From positions 1 to 64,000 of the forward strand of contig CAXMMR010000032.1 of assembly GCA_963692975.2 (NCBI GenBank): DNA of 64,000 nucleotides, given 5' to 3'. Position 1 is the first letter of the stretch. Each line of letters opens with the position of its first letter. The stretch is from CAXMMR01 sp963692975. Lineage in GTDB: Bacteria; Pseudomonadota; Alphaproteobacteria; Acetobacterales; Acetobacteraceae. Shown in pieces: positions 35,305-43,450 of the stretch. The translations under genes were made by a program, and so were the position numbers. The notes under the pieces were generated by a model. That model was not told the DNA's origin and did no database searches. It saw nothing but the letters and a program-made list of their open reading frames with translations.

Positions 35305-36573
35305 TTGAGCGCGCTCGGGCTGTTTGCGACGCTCGTCACGCTGGCTTCGTTGTTCGGCGTGCTCAACGGGCTCACGCTCAAGCTGCCCAACACGATCGCG
35401 GTGCTGGTGGGCGCGCTCGGCGTCTCGCTGGCGCTACTGGCCGCCGACCCCTTCATCCCGGGCATCTCGCTGCACGGCATGGCGATGCACGTGCTCGGCA
35501 CGATCGACCTGCCGGCGACGCTGCTGAACTTCGCGCTCTCCTTCCTGCTGTTCTCCGGCGCGCTCGACGTGGATCTGGGCGAGCTCTGGCGACGGCGGGC
35601 CAGCGTGCTGGCGCTCGCTCTGCTCGGCACCGTGCTCGCGGTGGTGCTGCTGGCGGGCACGATGTGGATGGTGTTCGGGCTGGTGGGACGCCCGGTCCCG
35701 TTCACCTGGTGCGTGGTGCTGGGGGCGATCCTGGCACCGACCGATCCGGTGGCGGTGGTCGGCATGCTGCGGCGGATCGGGCTGCCGCCGGGGCTGCAGG
35801 CGGTGTTCGCGGGAGAGTCGCTGTTCAACGACGGTGTGGGCGTGGTGCTGTTCGGGGCGGCGCTCGGCTACGCGACCGGCACCGGGCAGCATGGCGCCGC
35901 GGCCGGCCTGGCGATCTCGGGCACGTTCCTGTTCGAGGCGGTGGGCGGGCTGTTGCTCGGGCTGGTGACGGGCCGCGTCGCGACCTGGATGGCGGCGGCG
36001 ACCGACGAGCGGAACCTCGAGGTGATGATCTCGGTGGCACTTGCCACCGGCACGTTCGCGCTGGCCAACGCGGTGGGCATGTCGGGGCCGATCGCGGTGG
36101 TGGCGGCCGGGCTGTCGCTCGGCACCAAGCGGGCGCGACGCGCCCTGAGCCATGGCACGGAAGACGTTCTGCATGGGTTCTGGGCGCTGATCGACGAGGT
36201 GCTGAACTCGCTGCTGTTCCTGCTGATCGGCTTCGAGGTGCTGGCGCTGCCGGCGCATGCGGCGTCGTTCGCGGCGGCGGCGCTGGCGGTGCCGGTGGCG
36301 CTCGCGGTGCGGGCACTGAGCGTGGTGCTGCCGGTATGGCCGATGCATCTGCGCCGGCCGGATCGGTTCGGCGCGCTGGTGGTGCTGACCTGGGGCGGGT
36401 TGCGGGGCGGGATTTCGGTGTCACTTGCGCTGGCACTGCCGGCAGCGACGCCGGCGCGGGCCGAGCTGCTGACCGTCTGCTACGTGGTCGTGGTGTTCAC
36501 GATCGTGGTGCAGGGGCTGTCGATGGAGCGGGTCGCACGGCGGTTCTACCCGGCGCTTGCCCGGACCAGGTGA
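35305..36573 (+). CDS. CPA1 cation:proton antiporter (NhaP-type)
   Basis: This 422-residue integral membrane protein has about twelve helices. Hallmarks are APTDPVAVVGMLRR, GESLFNDGVGVVLFGAA (the essential ND pair of CPA1), and TWGGLRGGISVSLALALP. It should exchange Na+ or K+ for H+ across the inner membrane. The start is TTG 35305; a second in-frame ATG lies inside the first helix region, so a slightly shorter form is possible. The photolyase gene begins nine bases after its stop, suggesting one transcript. Confidence 0.88.
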   Translation: MSALGLFATLVTLASLFGVLNGLTLKLPNTIAVLVGALGVSLALLAADPFIPGISLHGMAMHVLGTIDLPATLLNFALSFLLFSGALDVDLGELWRRRASVLALALLGTVLAVVLLAGTMWMVFGLVGRPVPFTWCVVLGAILAPTDPVAVVGMLRRIGLPPGLQAVFAGESLFNDGVGVVLFGAALGYATGTGQHGAAAGLAISGTFLFEAVGGLLLGLVTGRVATWMAAATDERNLEVMISVALATGTFALANAVGMSGPIAVVAAGLSLGTKRARRALSHGTEDVLHGFWALIDEVLNSLLFLLIGFEVLALPAHAASFAAAALAVPVALAVRALSVVLPVWPMHLRRPDRFGALVVLTWGGLRGGISVSLALALPAATPARAELLTVCYVVVVFTIVVQGLSMERVARRFYPALARTR

Positions 36574-36582
36574 GGAGCGGAC

Positions 36583-38031
36583 ATGGCGCGTGCTGCGGCG
36601 AAGAAGGAAGGGGCCGCGGTGATGTGGTTCCGCAACGACCTCCGGGTCGCCGACAACGCGGCGCTGCGTGCCGCAGTCGCGGGCGGCCGCCGGGTGCTGG
36701 CGGTGTTCGTGCTCGACCGCCGCGGCGACTGGACCCCCGGTGCCGCGTCGCTGTGGTGGCTGCATGGCAGTCTCGCGGCTCTGGCCGGCGAGCTCGAGAA
36801 GCGGGGCGCGGCACTGGTGCTCCGCGAGGGCGATGCGGCCGCGATCATCCCCGAGCTTGCGACCGCCATCGGTGCCGACGAGGTGCATTGCGGCCGGGCG
36901 CATGAGCCCGGGGTGCGGGCACTCGACGAGCGCGTCGCGGCGGCACTCGCGGAGGGCGGGCGGACGCTGGTGCATCACCGCGTGGCGACGTTGCACGACA
37001 TCGGTGCGGTGCGCACCAAGACCGGTGGTGGCTACGGGATCTACGCGCCGTTCGCGCGCGCCGAGCGGGCGCTCGGCGCGCCGGAGACGCCGCATCCGGC
37101 ACCGGCCCGGATCGCGGCGGTGGCCGACGTGACCGGCGACCGGCTGGACGACTGGAAGCTGCGGCCCACGACGCCCGACTGGGCGGGCAGGATGCGCGAG
37201 ACCTGGACCCCGGGGGAAGCGGGCGGGCACGCGCGGCTCGAGCGCTTCCTGCGCGATCATCTCGCGGACTACGCCGAGGAGCGCGACAGGCCGGCCAACG
37301 CCGACGGGACGTCGATGCTGTCGCCGCATCTGCACTGGGGCGAACTCTCGCCGAACCAGGTGTGGCATGCGGCGTCGGATGCAAAAGCGGGGCGCGGCGC
37401 CAAAGCCGGACGGGAGAAGTTCGAGGGTGAGGTGCTGTGGCACGATTTCGCGGCGAACGTGCTGTGGAACGATCCCGCGCTGCCCGACCGGCCGCAGCGG
37501 CCGTCGATGGGGACGATCCCGTGGCGGCGGGATCCGCAGGTGTTGCGGGCTTGGCAGCAGGGGCGGACGGGCGTGCCGATCGTCGATGCGGGAATGCGGC
37601 AGCTCTGGCAGATCGGCTGGATGCACAACCGGGTGCGCATGATCACGGCGTCGTTCATCATCAAGCATGCGCTGGTGGACTGGGTCGATGGCGAGAAATG
37701 GTTCTGGGACACGCTGGTGGATGCGGATCTCGCGACGAACGCGATGAGCTGGCAGTGGGTGGCGGGCTCGGGCACCGACAGCGCGCCGTTCTTCCGGGTG
37801 TTCAATCCGGTGTCGCAGAGCCGGAAGTTCGATCCGGCGGGGGCGTATATCCGTGCCTGGGTTCCGGAACTCGCAGGATTGTCCGACCGGGATGTGCATG
37901 CGCCGCATGAGGCGTCGCCAGACGTGGTAAAGGGGACCGGTTATCCGCGCCCCGTGGTGGACCTGGCGGAAGGGCGCGATCGGGCGCTCGAGGCGTTTCG
38001 CCGGACCCGCGCGACACGGGAAGATGCTTGA
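36583..38031 (+). CDS. phrB: Deoxyribodipyrimidine photolyase, class I
   Basis: This 482-residue flavoprotein repairs cyclobutane pyrimidine dimers with light. It has the N-terminal alpha/beta antenna domain (VMWFRNDLRVADNAALRAAV) and the FAD domain: WQIGWMHNRVRMITASFIIK and NAMSWQWVAGSGTDSAPFFR, with the conserved Trp residues of the electron-transfer triad. Length matches class I enzymes. It starts nine bases after the antiporter stop and shares codons with a small lipoprotein gene that follows 11 bases on. Confidence 0.93.
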   Translation: MARAAAKKEGAAVMWFRNDLRVADNAALRAAVAGGRRVLAVFVLDRRGDWTPGAASLWWLHGSLAALAGELEKRGAALVLREGDAAAIIPELATAIGADEVHCGRAHEPGVRALDERVAAALAEGGRTLVHHRVATLHDIGAVRTKTGGGYGIYAPFARAERALGAPETPHPAPARIAAVADVTGDRLDDWKLRPTTPDWAGRMRETWTPGEAGGHARLERFLRDHLADYAEERDRPANADGTSMLSPHLHWGELSPNQVWHAASDAKAGRGAKAGREKFEGEVLWHDFAANVLWNDPALPDRPQRPSMGTIPWRRDPQVLRAWQQGRTGVPIVDAGMRQLWQIGWMHNRVRMITASFIIKHALVDWVDGEKWFWDTLVDADLATNAMSWQWVAGSGTDSAPFFRVFNPVSQSRKFDPAGAYIRAWVPELAGLSDRDVHAPHEASPDVVKGTGYPRPVVDLAEGRDRALEAFRRTRATREDA

Positions 38032-38042
38032 GGAGAACAGCG

Positions 38043-38273
38043 ATGCGTCCGGTCATGTTGTTTGCCGTGCTGCTGCTGGCGGGATGCGCCGGCGCGCCGC
38101 CACCCTCGGCGGAGCAGCGGAATGCGACGGATCTGAACCCTTCGGGAAAGCAGTACGACGGGCCGCCGGGCATACGGAGCTCGTTTCCGCCGGGCGACCC
38201 GAACATCTCGAACCCGCTGGTATGCCACCTGGAGGGTCAGGGATCGGTCTGCAGCCGGAGCGGCACGGACTAA
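38043..38273 (+). CDS. Small lipoprotein
   Basis: This 76-residue protein has a lipobox: MLFAVLLLAGCAGAPPP, with the Cys at about 15, so it should be lipidated and exported. The mature part is short and Pro/Ser-rich with a Cys near the C terminus (CSRSGTD). It follows photolyase closely on the same strand. No function is known. It is small enough to be missed by gene callers. Confidence 0.7.
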   Translation: MRPVMLFAVLLLAGCAGAPPPSAEQRNATDLNPSGKQYDGPPGIRSSFPPGDPNISNPLVCHLEGQGSVCSRSGTD

Positions 38274-38307
38274 GCTCGTTCGATCCCCAGAAGTAAGGAC
38301 CATAACA

Positions 38308-39792
38308 TCAACGAATGGGTTCCAAGGGCTCGCCCTTGGCGGGGTCCAGGGGCCGCGCCCCTGGCCTTCTCCCCCACTGCGTGTCGCCGTCCCGCGCCAG
38401 CAGGACGTAGACGCTGCCGGCCACCGCGATGCCGATGAACCACGAGAAGTCGTAGAGCATGGCGAGCGACGGCACGAACAGGCCGATCAGGGCGGCAACC
38501 GAGCCGGCGGCGAAGGCGGCAAGGCCGGCTGGATTGTAGCCGCGATATCCGGCGTAGATGCCGTCGAAGCGGTAGAGCGACGGGATGTCGAGACTGCCGC
38601 GGCGGACCAGGTAGTGGTCGGCGAGCAGGATGCCGGTCACCGGGCCGAGCAGGGCCGCGAGGCCGCCCAGGATGCGGAAGATGCTGGCGGCGTCGCGAAA
38701 CCAGAGCCAGGGCATCAGGAGCAGGCCGCCGACCATGACCGCCATCGCCGCGGTGGGGAAGCGGAGCAGGCGGGGCGCGACGTTCAGGAAGTCGTAGGCG
38801 GCGGGCATGATGTTGGCCGCGACGTTCACCGACAGCGTGGCCAGCACCACGGTGGCGCCGCCGAACACCAGCAGCACGCGCTGGTGGAGTGCCAGCAGCA
38901 GCTGCATCGGGTCCCAGATTGGGTGGCCGAACATGGCCACCGAGGCCGACGTGGTGATCACGCTCATCATCATGAAGACGAGCTGCGTGATGGGCAGGCC
39001 CACCAGCTGGCCGATGAACTGGTCGCGCTCGGAGCGGCAGAAGCGGGCGATGTCGGGGATGTTCACGGCAAAGCTCGACCACACGCCGATCATGCCGGTG
39101 ACGCCGACCGCGAAGGTGAGCCAGGGATGCGGGCCGGCGAGGTGGGACGGCATGCGGAACAAGGGTCCGAGGCCGTGCAGGACGCCGAGGCCCCAGACCG
39201 TGGCGATCGCGCCGACGACGATCACGAGCGGGCCGGCGACGAGCTCGAAGTTGCGGATGCGATGGACACCGTGGCCGACCACCACGGCATGGATGGCGAA
39301 GAAGATGGCGAGTGCGATCGCCAGGTGGAGCGAGAGGCCGGCGACGTTGGCGGACATCGACGCCCAGCCGGGGACGAGGCCGGAGAGCACCGCGTCGATC
39401 GCATCCGCGCCCGCGTAGATCTGCACCGAATACCAGAACATGGCGACGAAGCCGCGCAGCACCACGGGGATCTGCGCGCCGCGCGGGCCGAACGCGGCGC
39501 GGATCAGCACGCAGAACGGCAGGCCGTGCGCGACGCCGGGACGGGCCCCGAGCGTCATGGCGACGAACAGCACGGCGTCGGCGATCGCGGTCGCGAGCAG
39601 GGCCTGCCAGGCGGAGAAACCGAGCTCCATCAGGCCGCCGGCCGCCTCGTAGGCGACCACGTTGTGGACCATGCCCATCCAGACCGTCGCCATGTTGACC
39701 CAGCTCCAGTCGCGGCTGGCGCGCGGGATCGGGGCGAGGTCGGGGTTGAAGAGCCGCGGGTCGGCGCCGGGCGGGATCTCGATGGCGGACAT
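38308..39792 (-). CDS. NCS1-family nucleobase:cation symporter
   Basis: This 494-residue membrane transporter has about twelve helices and the NCS1 opening (SRDWSWVNMATVWMGMVHN, then AFGPRGAQIPVVLRGFVAMF). The family imports cytosine, hydantoins, allantoin or related compounds with H+ or Na+; the substrate is not readable here. The last ~20 residues (RPGARPLDPAKGEPLEPIR) are encoded by the dispersed palindrome at 38317 and are unlikely to be functional. It is divergent from the DUF2945 gene across a 251-base gap that contains a large inverted repeat. Confidence 0.88.
   Translation of the reverse strand: MSAIEIPPGADPRLFNPDLAPIPRASRDWSWVNMATVWMGMVHNVVAYEAAGGLMELGFSAWQALLATAIADAVLFVAMTLGARPGVAHGLPFCVLIRAAFGPRGAQIPVVLRGFVAMFWYSVQIYAGADAIDAVLSGLVPGWASMSANVAGLSLHLAIALAIFFAIHAVVVGHGVHRIRNFELVAGPLVIVVGAIATVWGLGVLHGLGPLFRMPSHLAGPHPWLTFAVGVTGMIGVWSSFAVNIPDIARFCRSERDQFIGQLVGLPITQLVFMMMSVITTSASVAMFGHPIWDPMQLLLALHQRVLLVFGGATVVLATLSVNVAANIMPAAYDFLNVAPRLLRFPTAAMAVMVGGLLLMPWLWFRDAASIFRILGGLAALLGPVTGILLADHYLVRRGSLDIPSLYRFDGIYAGYRGYNPAGLAAFAAGSVAALIGLFVPSLAMLYDFSWFIGIAVAGSVYVLLARDGDTQWGRRPGARPLDPAKGEPLEPIR
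38317..38370. repeat. Dispersed GC palindrome repeat overlapping a coding 3' end
   Basis: The arms ccaagggctcgcccttgg and ccaggggccgcgcccctgg are joined by cggggt. On the minus strand this encodes the last ~20 residues of the NCS1 transporter (RPGARPLDPAKGEPLEPIR), so the insertion has extended that protein. It is the left-hand repeat subtype. Confidence 0.85.
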
Positions 39793-39844
39793 GGGCGCTC
39801 GCTCGGTGTCTTGGCCGAGATGCGAGCAAGGTTCGTGCCTTGTC

Positions 39845-39887
39845 GGCCGCGATCGCGGCGTTCGTTCACGCCGCGATCGTCGCGGCG
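39845..39887. repeat. Long inverted repeat upstream of the NCS1 gene
   Basis: gccgcgatcgcggcg and cgccgcgatcgtcgcggc flank an 8-base loop, giving an almost perfect 15-base stem. It sits 53 bases upstream of the NCS1 start. It could be an operator or a hairpin in the leader; the gap has no other feature I can see. Confidence 0.6.
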
Positions 39888-40043
39888 GCTGCGAACGTGG
39901 CGTGGTGGCCGGTCGGGCGTCCCCGGCGGGTGCATCGATGCGATGCCGGAACCGTAGCGCCGGGGCGGTCGTTCAGAGGCGGGGCGTTCTTCAAGACCCG
40001 TGGCGACGGCGCCGGGCGGGGCGCCAGCCGCAGGGAGGATCCG

Positions 40044-40262
40044 ATGGGCAAGACGCCGAAGACGCCGAAGGCAAACGAGAAAGTCACCTGGGACACGCCG
40101 CAGGGGAAGACCAAGGGCACGGTCGAGAAGGTCGTGACCAGCACGACCAAGGTGAAGGGCCATACCGCGAAGGCGACGAAGGCCGAGCCGCAGGTGCTGG
40201 TGAAGAGCGACAAGAGCGGCAAGAAGGCGGTGCACAAGCCAGGCGAGCTCAAGAAGGGCTGA
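40044..40262 (+). CDS. DUF2945 (Tudor-like) small protein
   Basis: This 72-residue protein reads VTWDTPQGKTKGTVEKVVTS, then HTAKATKAEPQVLVKSDKSG and a Lys-rich tail, matching the DUF2945/hypervirulence-associated Tudor-domain family. Its fold is an SH3-like barrel; the function is unknown. A gggaggatccg gives a good ribosome site before ATG 40044. It is convergent with the Fpg/Nei gene. Confidence 0.75.
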   Translation: MGKTPKTPKANEKVTWDTPQGKTKGTVEKVVTSTTKVKGHTAKATKAEPQVLVKSDKSGKKAVHKPGELKKG

Positions 40263-40274
40263 CGCAGGCGCGGA

Positions 40275-41132
40275 TCAGCCGGTCTGGCAGGTCGGGCACC
40301 AGTAGAGCGTCCGGCCGGCCATCGGGGCGGACTGGATCGGGGTGGAGCAGATCCGGCACGGGCGTCCGGCGCGGTGGGCCACGTAGCTGGCCTCGTCGCG
40401 GCGCGGCTTGCCCTGCGGACGCGCGCGGTGGGCAGGGTCGGTGGTGACGATGCGGCCGGTCTCGACGCCGTCGCGGAGGAGCGCCGCAAGGTCGGTCCAT
40501 AATGCGGTCCATGCCTCGGGCGTGACGTCGCGGCCGGGGCGGTGGGGATCGAGGCGGGCGCGGAACAGGATCTCGGCGCGATAGATGTTGCCGATGCCGG
40601 CCACGATGTCCTGGCGCATCAGCAGCAGGCCGATCGCCGAGCGCGACGCATGGAGTTTGGCATAGGCGCGGGCCGGGTCGGCATCGTGGCGGAGCGGGTC
40701 TTCGCCGAGGCGCCGCATCGCGACGGCCTTTTCGGCGGGCGAGATCACGGCGCAGGCGGTGGGGCCGCTGAGATCGGCGACGTGGCTGCGGGTCAGCAGG
40801 CGCAGGCGCACCAGGCCGCGGGGCGCGGGCGGGAAGTCGGGCGCCTCAGCGGCCGTGACGGCGCGTGAGGTGCGGCGGCCGAAGCCGGCGAGACCGGGGC
40901 CTGCGAACCGCCACATGCCGTAGAGGCCGAGATGGATGCGGAGCCAGAGGTCTTCGGAGAACCGCAGGAACATCTGCTTGCCATGGGCTTCGGCGGCTTC
41001 GAGCACCCGGCCGTCCAGCAGTGCCGCGCCCTGGGCGAAGCGGCCCTGCGGGCTGCTTGCCTCGACCGGCCGCCCGGCAAAGCGGGTTGCGAAGGCGCCG
41101 GCAAGCCGGTGCACCGTGTGTCCCTCAGGCAT
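40275..41132 (-). CDS. Fpg/Nei-family DNA glycosylase/AP lyase
   Basis: This 285-residue enzyme begins PEGHTVHRLAG, the variant of PExPE that provides the N-terminal Pro nucleophile after Met removal. The helix-two-turn-helix is DIVAGIGNIYRAEILF, and the C-terminal zinc finger CRICSTPIQSAPMAG then CPTC has four Cys. It excises oxidised bases and cleaves abasic sites. PEGHT is typical of a Nei-like subgroup also found in actinobacteria and plants. It is separated by a repeat from the divergent MarR pair. Confidence 0.88.
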   Translation of the reverse strand: MPEGHTVHRLAGAFATRFAGRPVEASSPQGRFAQGAALLDGRVLEAAEAHGKQMFLRFSEDLWLRIHLGLYGMWRFAGPGLAGFGRRTSRAVTAAEAPDFPPAPRGLVRLRLLTRSHVADLSGPTACAVISPAEKAVAMRRLGEDPLRHDADPARAYAKLHASRSAIGLLLMRQDIVAGIGNIYRAEILFRARLDPHRPGRDVTPEAWTALWTDLAALLRDGVETGRIVTTDPAHRARPQGKPRRDEASYVAHRAGRPCRICSTPIQSAPMAGRTLYWCPTCQTG

Positions 41133-41156
41133 CCATTCCCTTCCGCATCAACAAGC

Positions 41157-41210
41157 GAGGTCCAGGAGGCCAGCCTCCCGGCGGGGTCCCGGGGCAGAGC
41201 CCCGAGCCAT
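41157..41210. repeat. Dispersed palindrome repeat (left subtype)
   Basis: The stems aggaggccagcctccc and cccggggcagagccccg are joined by ggcggggt. This is a diverged copy of the repeat at 38317, lying between the Fpg/Nei and MarR genes. It is the rightmost copy of the left subtype. Confidence 0.65.
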
Positions 41211-41224
41211 TTCCCTGCGCGCCG

Positions 41225-41668
41225 CTACCCCCCGTGGGCCAGTCCGCCGACCAGCCGGAGCAGCAACGCACGAAACGCGTCTTCGCCGTCGGGTGCGAGC
41301 AGCGACATCGTTTCGCGGTCGAGCGAGGTTGCGACCGCGGTGGCGGCTTGACGCAGCGAGGTCGCGCGCGGGGTGAGGCGGATGACGCGGGCACGGTCGT
41401 CGGCGGGATGCTGGTGGCGGGTGATCAGGCCGTCGCGTTCCATGCGCTTGAGGGTCGCGGCCATGGTGGCCTGCTCGACGCCGAGGCGATCGACCAGCGC
41501 GCGCTGGGTGAGCGGCTCGCCGTCCCACAGCTCGTTCAGCACGAGGTATTGCGCGGGGGCTATGCCGAGCGGGCGAAGCCGTTCGGCGAGCCTTGCGGTG
41601 AGGAGCCGTCCCGCGAGCGCCAGGAGGCTGGAGGTGCGGCGGCGCGAAGGCGTGGGCGTGCCGGGCAT
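41225..41668 (-). CDS. MarR-family regulator
   Basis: This 147-residue protein has the winged helix-turn-helix of MarR: PLTQRALVDRLGVEQATMAA, then LKRMERDGLITRHQHPADDR with the wing. MarR proteins repress divergent efflux genes and release DNA on ligand binding. It is divergent from the truncated MFS gene, and a palindrome at 41680-41697 lies between them. This arrangement fits local autoregulation. Confidence 0.88.
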   Translation of the reverse strand: MPGTPTPSRRRTSSLLALAGRLLTARLAERLRPLGIAPAQYLVLNELWDGEPLTQRALVDRLGVEQATMAATLKRMERDGLITRHQHPADDRARVIRLTPRATSLRQAATAVATSLDRETMSLLAPDGEDAFRALLLRLVGGLAHGG

Positions 41669-41679
41669 CGGGGGTTGAT

Positions 41680-41697
41680 TATAGACAGCATGCTATA
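41680..41697. promoter_or_regulatory. Candidate MarR operator
   Basis: tatagacagcatgctata is a near-perfect 18-base palindrome in an AT-rich patch, 11 bases upstream of the MarR start and 38 bases upstream of the MFS start. Size and position fit a MarR dimer site that would control both genes. Confidence 0.5.
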
Positions 41698-41735
41698 TAG
41701 TGACGCAACCCCGTGCGCGTGCGAGGAGGAGCCGG

Positions 41736-41998
41736 ATGGACATCAAGCTGCTCGTGGCCCTCGCCGGCGTGATCGTGTCGGCGCTGTCGACCGAGCTGAA
41801 CGAAGCGGTGTCCGGAATGCTGCTGAACGACATCGGCGGCGGGCTCGGCTTCGGCCATGATCCCGGCACGTGGTTCTCCAGTCTCTATTCCACGGGCGAA
41901 GTGTTCGGCATGGCGATCTCGCCGTGGTTCGCGGTGACGTTCTCGATGCGGCGCTGGGCGCTGTTCGTGATCGGGCTCACGGTCGCGTCCACGCTGGC
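41736..41998 (+). pseudogene. MFS transporter, N-terminal fragment only
   Basis: The first ~87 residues are a typical major facilitator start: LLVALAGVIVSALSTELNEA, then SSLYSTGEVFGMAISPWFAV and RRWALFVIGLTVASTL. This corresponds to helices 1-3 of an EmrB/DHA2-like drug exporter. After about 41995 the frame continues only as an antisense reading of the ABC permease on the right. A full-length gene should have about 14 helices. A gaggaggagccgg site precedes ATG 41736. The missing part is not elsewhere in the window. Confidence 0.75.
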
Positions 41999-42005
41999 CG
42001 CGAAC
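41990..42005. other. Junction where two genes are cut
   Basis: Left of this point a MarR-MFS pair reads in; right of it the minus-strand ABC permease runs to this point and stops. Neither gene continues past it. The bases ctggccgcgaac can be read as either. No repeat, tRNA, insertion-sequence end or direct target duplication is visible. The dispersed repeat is a different subtype on each side. Confidence 0.6.
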
Positions 42006-42376
42006 ACCAGCTCGGCCAGCGCCCAGGCGGCGAAGTCCTGCTCGCCGCCAAGCCGTGCCGCCAGCCGCATCAGCCCCGGCGCCAGCGCCGCATGCGGCAG
42101 CAATAGCGGCAGCCCGAGCATCACCAGCACCGGCGCGCGCCGCCGCCGCTCCAGGCGCCACACGCCGAGCGCGCCGGCAGCCCCGAGCGGCAGCGCCACC
42201 GCGCCGACCAGCGTGCCGACAATGAGGCAGTCCAGGCTGCCGGCAAGCCAGCCAGGGTCGGCAACGAGTTGCCGTAGCCCGTCCAGCCAGATCGTCTCCA
42301 ATCCGCCCAACCCGACCAACGCCGCGGCCAGCAGCGGCAGCACGGCCAGACAGACCACCGGGAGAAGGCCGATCAC
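41999..42376 (-). pseudogene. ABC transporter permease, N-terminal fragment
   Basis: About 126 residues of a polyamine-type permease are readable: VIGLLPVVCLAVLPLLAAAL, DCLIVGTLVGAVALPLGAAG, and LPLLLPHAALAPGLMRLAAR, then it is cut at the 42.0 kb junction. GTG 42376 overlaps the binding-protein stop (GTGA). The EAA loop and the last helices are missing. It belongs with the SBP and ATPase to its right. Confidence 0.7.
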
Positions 42377-43386
42377 GAGCGCAGCCAGCCGTTGAACCGA
42401 GTGGCGAGCCCGGCGGCGTTGGCGCGCCAGAACGCCTCGTCGATTTGCAGTGCCGCACTCACCCGCGCAGCGTCCGCGGCAGAGCCGAGATTTGCCGCCG
42501 ACGCATAGGCGGCGAGCCGCCCGGGCGAGACCAGCTCGGCGGCGAGCCGGCGCGCATGCTCCCCGCCGGTCGCGCTCGCCGGTTCGGCCAGCGCCCAGCC
42601 GTCCACCGCAAACAGGCTCTGGCCGAAGGTCAGCGCGAGGTTCGGATGGGCTGGCCTCGCCTGCAGGATGCGCTCGGCCGGCGCCGTGGTCAGCAGCACG
42701 CCGCCGCTTGCCAGCAGCCGTGCCGGCTCGTCGTCCCGCCGCCACCAGACGATGTAGGGCCGCAGCTGGTCGAGCTTGCGGAACGCGCGATCGAGGCCCG
42801 CCGGCGTCGCCAAGGCGCGGTAGACATCGCCGGCCGCGACCCCGTCGGCCAGCAGGGCGATCTCAAGGGTGCCGCGCGAGCCTCGCCGCAGCCCTCGCCG
42901 CCCGGGATGACGCGCCACGTCCCAGAAATCGCCCCAGCTCGGTGTCGACGGCAGTCTGTCATGGTCCCAGGCAAGCACGGTGGAGCGCGTAGCGACTGCC
43001 AGAACGCAGCTGCTCGAACCTGAACTGCTCGAGCCGGGGTCGATCAGGCCGACACGGAGCGACGGCGGCCATGCCGCAGTGGCGAAACGGCCGGCAGCAC
43101 AGCCTGCCTGCAGCGTGGCTGCATCGGCCTCGACCAGTTCCGGCCCGCCCGTCGCCGCCAGCCGCGCCAGCTCACCATCCCAGTGCACCAGGGTGATCGG
43201 CAGCCCCGCGGCCTCGGCCGCAGGCTGCAGCACCAGGCGCTGCAGCAACGTCGCCGAGGCATCCGGCCGCAGCGCGATCGCCATCGCATCCGCTGGCGAC
43301 GGCGATCCCGAGGCGGCAATCGCCATCGGGCCGAACGCCGGCAGGGCCGCTGCGATCAGGAGCAGCGATAGGTCGTGTCGGTGCAT
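42373..43386 (-). CDS. ABC transporter substrate-binding protein (polyamine/ion-like)
   Basis: This 337-residue protein has a Sec signal (LLLIAAALPAFGPMAIAASG) and a PotD/Fbp-type periplasmic layout: DAMAIALRPDASATLLQRLV, TPSWGDFWDVARHPGRRGLR, RPYIVWWRRDDEPARLLASG. A low-complexity GSSSSGSSS run interrupts it near residue 140. It is second of a three-gene operon (ATPase, binding protein, permease) on the minus strand. Its ligand is not readable; ferric or polyamine ligands fit the family. Confidence 0.72.
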   Translation of the reverse strand: MHRHDLSLLLIAAALPAFGPMAIAASGSPSPADAMAIALRPDASATLLQRLVLQPAAEAAGLPITLVHWDGELARLAATGGPELVEADAATLQAGCAAGRFATAAWPPSLRVGLIDPGSSSSGSSSCVLAVATRSTVLAWDHDRLPSTPSWGDFWDVARHPGRRGLRRGSRGTLEIALLADGVAAGDVYRALATPAGLDRAFRKLDQLRPYIVWWRRDDEPARLLASGGVLLTTAPAERILQARPAHPNLALTFGQSLFAVDGWALAEPASATGGEHARRLAAELVSPGRLAAYASAANLGSAADAARVSAALQIDEAFWRANAAGLATRFNGWLRS

Positions 43387-43450
43387 GCGGGCGGACCCTA
43401 GCCCTCCGCCCTCTCGCCAAGCAATCGGCCACAGGGTGGCGGGTCCTCGG

